From: Saccharina japonica
Lineage: Eukaryota; Sar; Phaeophyceae; Laminariales; Laminariaceae
DNA length: 64,000 bases
Direction of reading: 5' to 3'
Assembly: GCA_008828725.1 (NCBI GenBank)
Contig: MEHQ01001873.1
Coordinates: 276,792 to 340,791 of the forward strand
Shown here piece by piece: positions 62,050-64,000 of the stretch (positions within the stretch are counted from its first letter, which is position 1; the number at the start of each line of letters is the position of its first letter). A program made the position numbers and the translations under genes. The notes under the pieces are model-generated. The model worked only from the letters and a program-made list of their open reading frames with translations. It did no database searches and was not told the origin of the DNA.

Positions 62050-63330
62050 TACTGCATTACAATGTGTATTATCTTTCTTTGAGTCGTGGTTTTGCGAACA
62101 CAGAGCTTGTATCTCTCTCTAGGGGATGAAGAATCCGCGCGGACACTGCTGTGCTGTGTGTGTGCTGGATGTCGACGGGTAAAAAAAGAACGGATATCAA
62201 TGTGAAGAACACACACAATTGTCAACGCACAAACACCTCCGCCATGGGAATAACTTCCTCGTTAATCAACTGATTGATGGGTGATAATGTGAAGAAAAAA
62301 AAAAAAAAAACAGGCCCATCCGTTGGTCGATGTCGGTGCACCAAAAAAGGAAAAAGGAGTTGTTATTAATAGTTGCTCGTATGAAACAAACGTTATGTTA
62401 CCGTTGTTGCTTGTTGTGGAATAAGATAAGAGTACCTCCACCTTGGGTCCCGGAATGAATAACAAAACGGCAACTACTTGTATCTGGTGAACGAAAACAA
62501 AAAAGAGCACGTTCGTCAATTTTCCAACACTTGGCAATGTTTAAACCCACGGCCGGCTGGCTTTACCTTCAAATGAATCAAAGCAGTGCCCAAATCCGTA
62601 CTCTTAGCCTCCACCTCCCTCACTAAGATCCCCTCCTCCCCACACCTCCCCTTCCTTTCTTCCTTGGCTCAAGGTCAAGCAAATTGTAAGCCTATTCCGC
62701 CGCTAAGCTTGACTAAACATGCGAGCGAAATCGTACATATGTGATACCATAATTATACTACGTAGTCTACAGAGTAGATAGAGCAAGTCGAAACCATAAT
62801 CGAGCAAAAACGACGGCGACTACGTACTGATTTCAGAAAATATTAAAGAAGATCTTGGAGAGACTTTTTTAAACCACAGAAATAATGACACGAGCTTGCC
62901 GTGCGGCGTAAGTATCATAGTCCCACCAATCTCGATCTGCTAAAAAAAGGTTATTGAAAAAGGTACACTGTCCCTAAAAAATCTGCGATTAAAAAAAAAA
63001 AAAGTACACTACCCTCAACCAATCAAAAGAGGTTCGACGAACGCACCTGGTCGACGGGTTTATCTACAGTACGTACAATTTCCCACGGAAAAAAAAACGG
63101 GGAAAAAAACGAGAAGGTAAAAAAAAAAATTCCTTGGTATGCAAGAATCATCACCCCGATAATATTGTGAACCGGTAATACTACATGCGTTCCTCCTTTG
63201 CTGCCTTCCTTACTGCCTTCTAAAACCGGAACAGCCTAAAAATGGCACACATGAATAAATGGAAACAGCAAAGACAAAAAAAAAAAAAAAAAAGTGCTTG
63301 TACATATGCACAAATATGTACCAGCTATGC
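62050..63330. other. Intergenic; no supported gene
   Basis: Includes an inverted R2 piece at 62155-62215 ('gctggatgtcgacgggta', 'aatgtgaagaacacacaca') and several A runs. No exon recognised. Confidence 0.4.
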
Positions 63331-63339
63331 ATAGTACTA

Positions 63340-63805
63340 CTTGCTACAGCAGTATCCACCTTTCGAAGATATCAACACCGCGCTGAGACAGCTCGTTAGG
63401 ATCCAAAGAAAATTCTCCGAAAATTCCACGAGGATGCGACACCGCGCCGTGACAGCGACCTCTTCTAGGAACCTACCGCTCAACCAGCTGACCAGCGCTA
63501 CTCGAACAATACTGACTACAGTACCAAGTTTTTTCATGAATAAAAACACTACGCTGACAAGCTTGTCAGGACCCCAAGGAAAATCCCCGCGAATTCCATG
63601 ATAAGGACACCACGCTGCAACAGCGACCTATTAATAGTAGTTCACCTCGCTTCGAGTACTTACGTACGTACTATCAATGCCCACCGTTCGAATATAAAAA
63701 CACAGCGCGCTGAGACAGCCCCGTCAGGATCCAAGGAAATTTCTCCGCAAAATCCACGGGAGATAAAAGCACCTCGCCGTGACAACACGAGTCTACTTCG
63801 TATAC
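63340..63805 (+). repeat. Diverged tandem array, ~165-bp unit, three copies
   Basis: 'cgcgctgagacagc', 'tcaggatccaagg.aa.ttctccg', 'aattccac.aggat' and 'acc.cgc.gtgacag' recur in order starting near 63345, 63530 and 63680. Confidence 0.82.
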
Positions 63806-64000
63806 TAGTAGTGTTTTTTTATCAAGCGCAAGCGCGAGAGCTTTCTCTTCTGTGCTGTTTCCGCCTCGCAAAAAAACGGTGCCTGCGGCAGACCCCCCGA
63901 TCACCACATCGAGCGCTGACATTTGTGCACCCTCCGGACTCCCCCCCCCGCCCCTTCCATTTTTTTTGGGGGGGGGGCTTTCCACTCGCCCCCCCCCCCC
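63806..64000. other. Window end with poly-G and poly-C tracts
   Basis: 'ggggggggg' and 'ccccccccc' runs close the window; possibly another G-tract repeat begins here. No gene seen. Confidence 0.5.

Noticed and set aside
1..64000. A multi-gene biosynthetic, defence or mobile system
   Set aside because: Only three unrelated genes are supported; no cluster of cooperating genes is visible.

Overview
This 64 kb window is nuclear DNA of a eukaryote. It has long genes cut by GT-AG introns, polypyrimidine-rich acceptors, very frequent GTGAGT-type donors, abundant microsatellites and several families of short inverted-repeat elements. Gene content (a PhoD-like metallophosphatase with an N-terminal beta-sandwich domain, an intron-split C2H2 zinc-finger gene, a very long low-complexity WD40 protein, Copia remnants) fits a stramenopile alga, perhaps brown-alga-like. 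The lineage is inference; no rRNA or organelle marker is present.

Only three genes could be supported. (1) At 1942-3590 (+), two exons meet in phase across a 1.3 kb intron to form one perfect C2H2 zinc finger; both ends of the gene are missing. (2) At 12933-18185 (-), a two-exon gene encodes a 1392-residue WD40-type protein with long Gly/Ser/Ala-rich linkers and a C-terminal coiled coil. (3) From about 60.0 kb down to 38.5 kb (-), a PhoD-like phosphatase gene is spread over at least twelve exons. Eleven intron removals all keep phase and rebuild 487 residues carrying the metal-site motifs LHLGDQIYAD, DDHE and GDVHIGG. Its first intron is about 10.15 kb. Its last exon is uncertain; a candidate lies inside a perfect inverted repeat.

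Layout: 0-12.9 kb has the zinc-finger fragment, Copia debris (RNase H, pre-integrase/integrase, a possible LTR), minisatellites and MITEs. 12.9-18.2 kb is the WD40 gene. 18.2-33 kb has no supported gene: palindromes, nested tandem arrays, CGGGT and GGGAC foldback-like arrays, and a 1.78 kb segmental duplication. 33-38 kb is a cluster of poly-G-bordered repeats between the arms of a perfect 309 bp inverted repeat, with an assembly gap. 38-60 kb is the phosphatase gene, its introns loaded with MITEs. 60-64 kb is upstream and intergenic sequence with a tandem array at the end.

The strongest unexplained material is not protein-coding. It includes at least nine short inverted-repeat families, a repeated ~90 bp element whose arms can pair as a nested hairpin, two neighbouring foldback elements with telomere-like motifs in their centres, decayed copies of two phosphatase exons in the adjoining introns, and interspersed repeats that abut homopolymer G tracts. 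No CRISPR array, rRNA or canonical tRNA gene was found. All homology statements come from reading motifs by eye.
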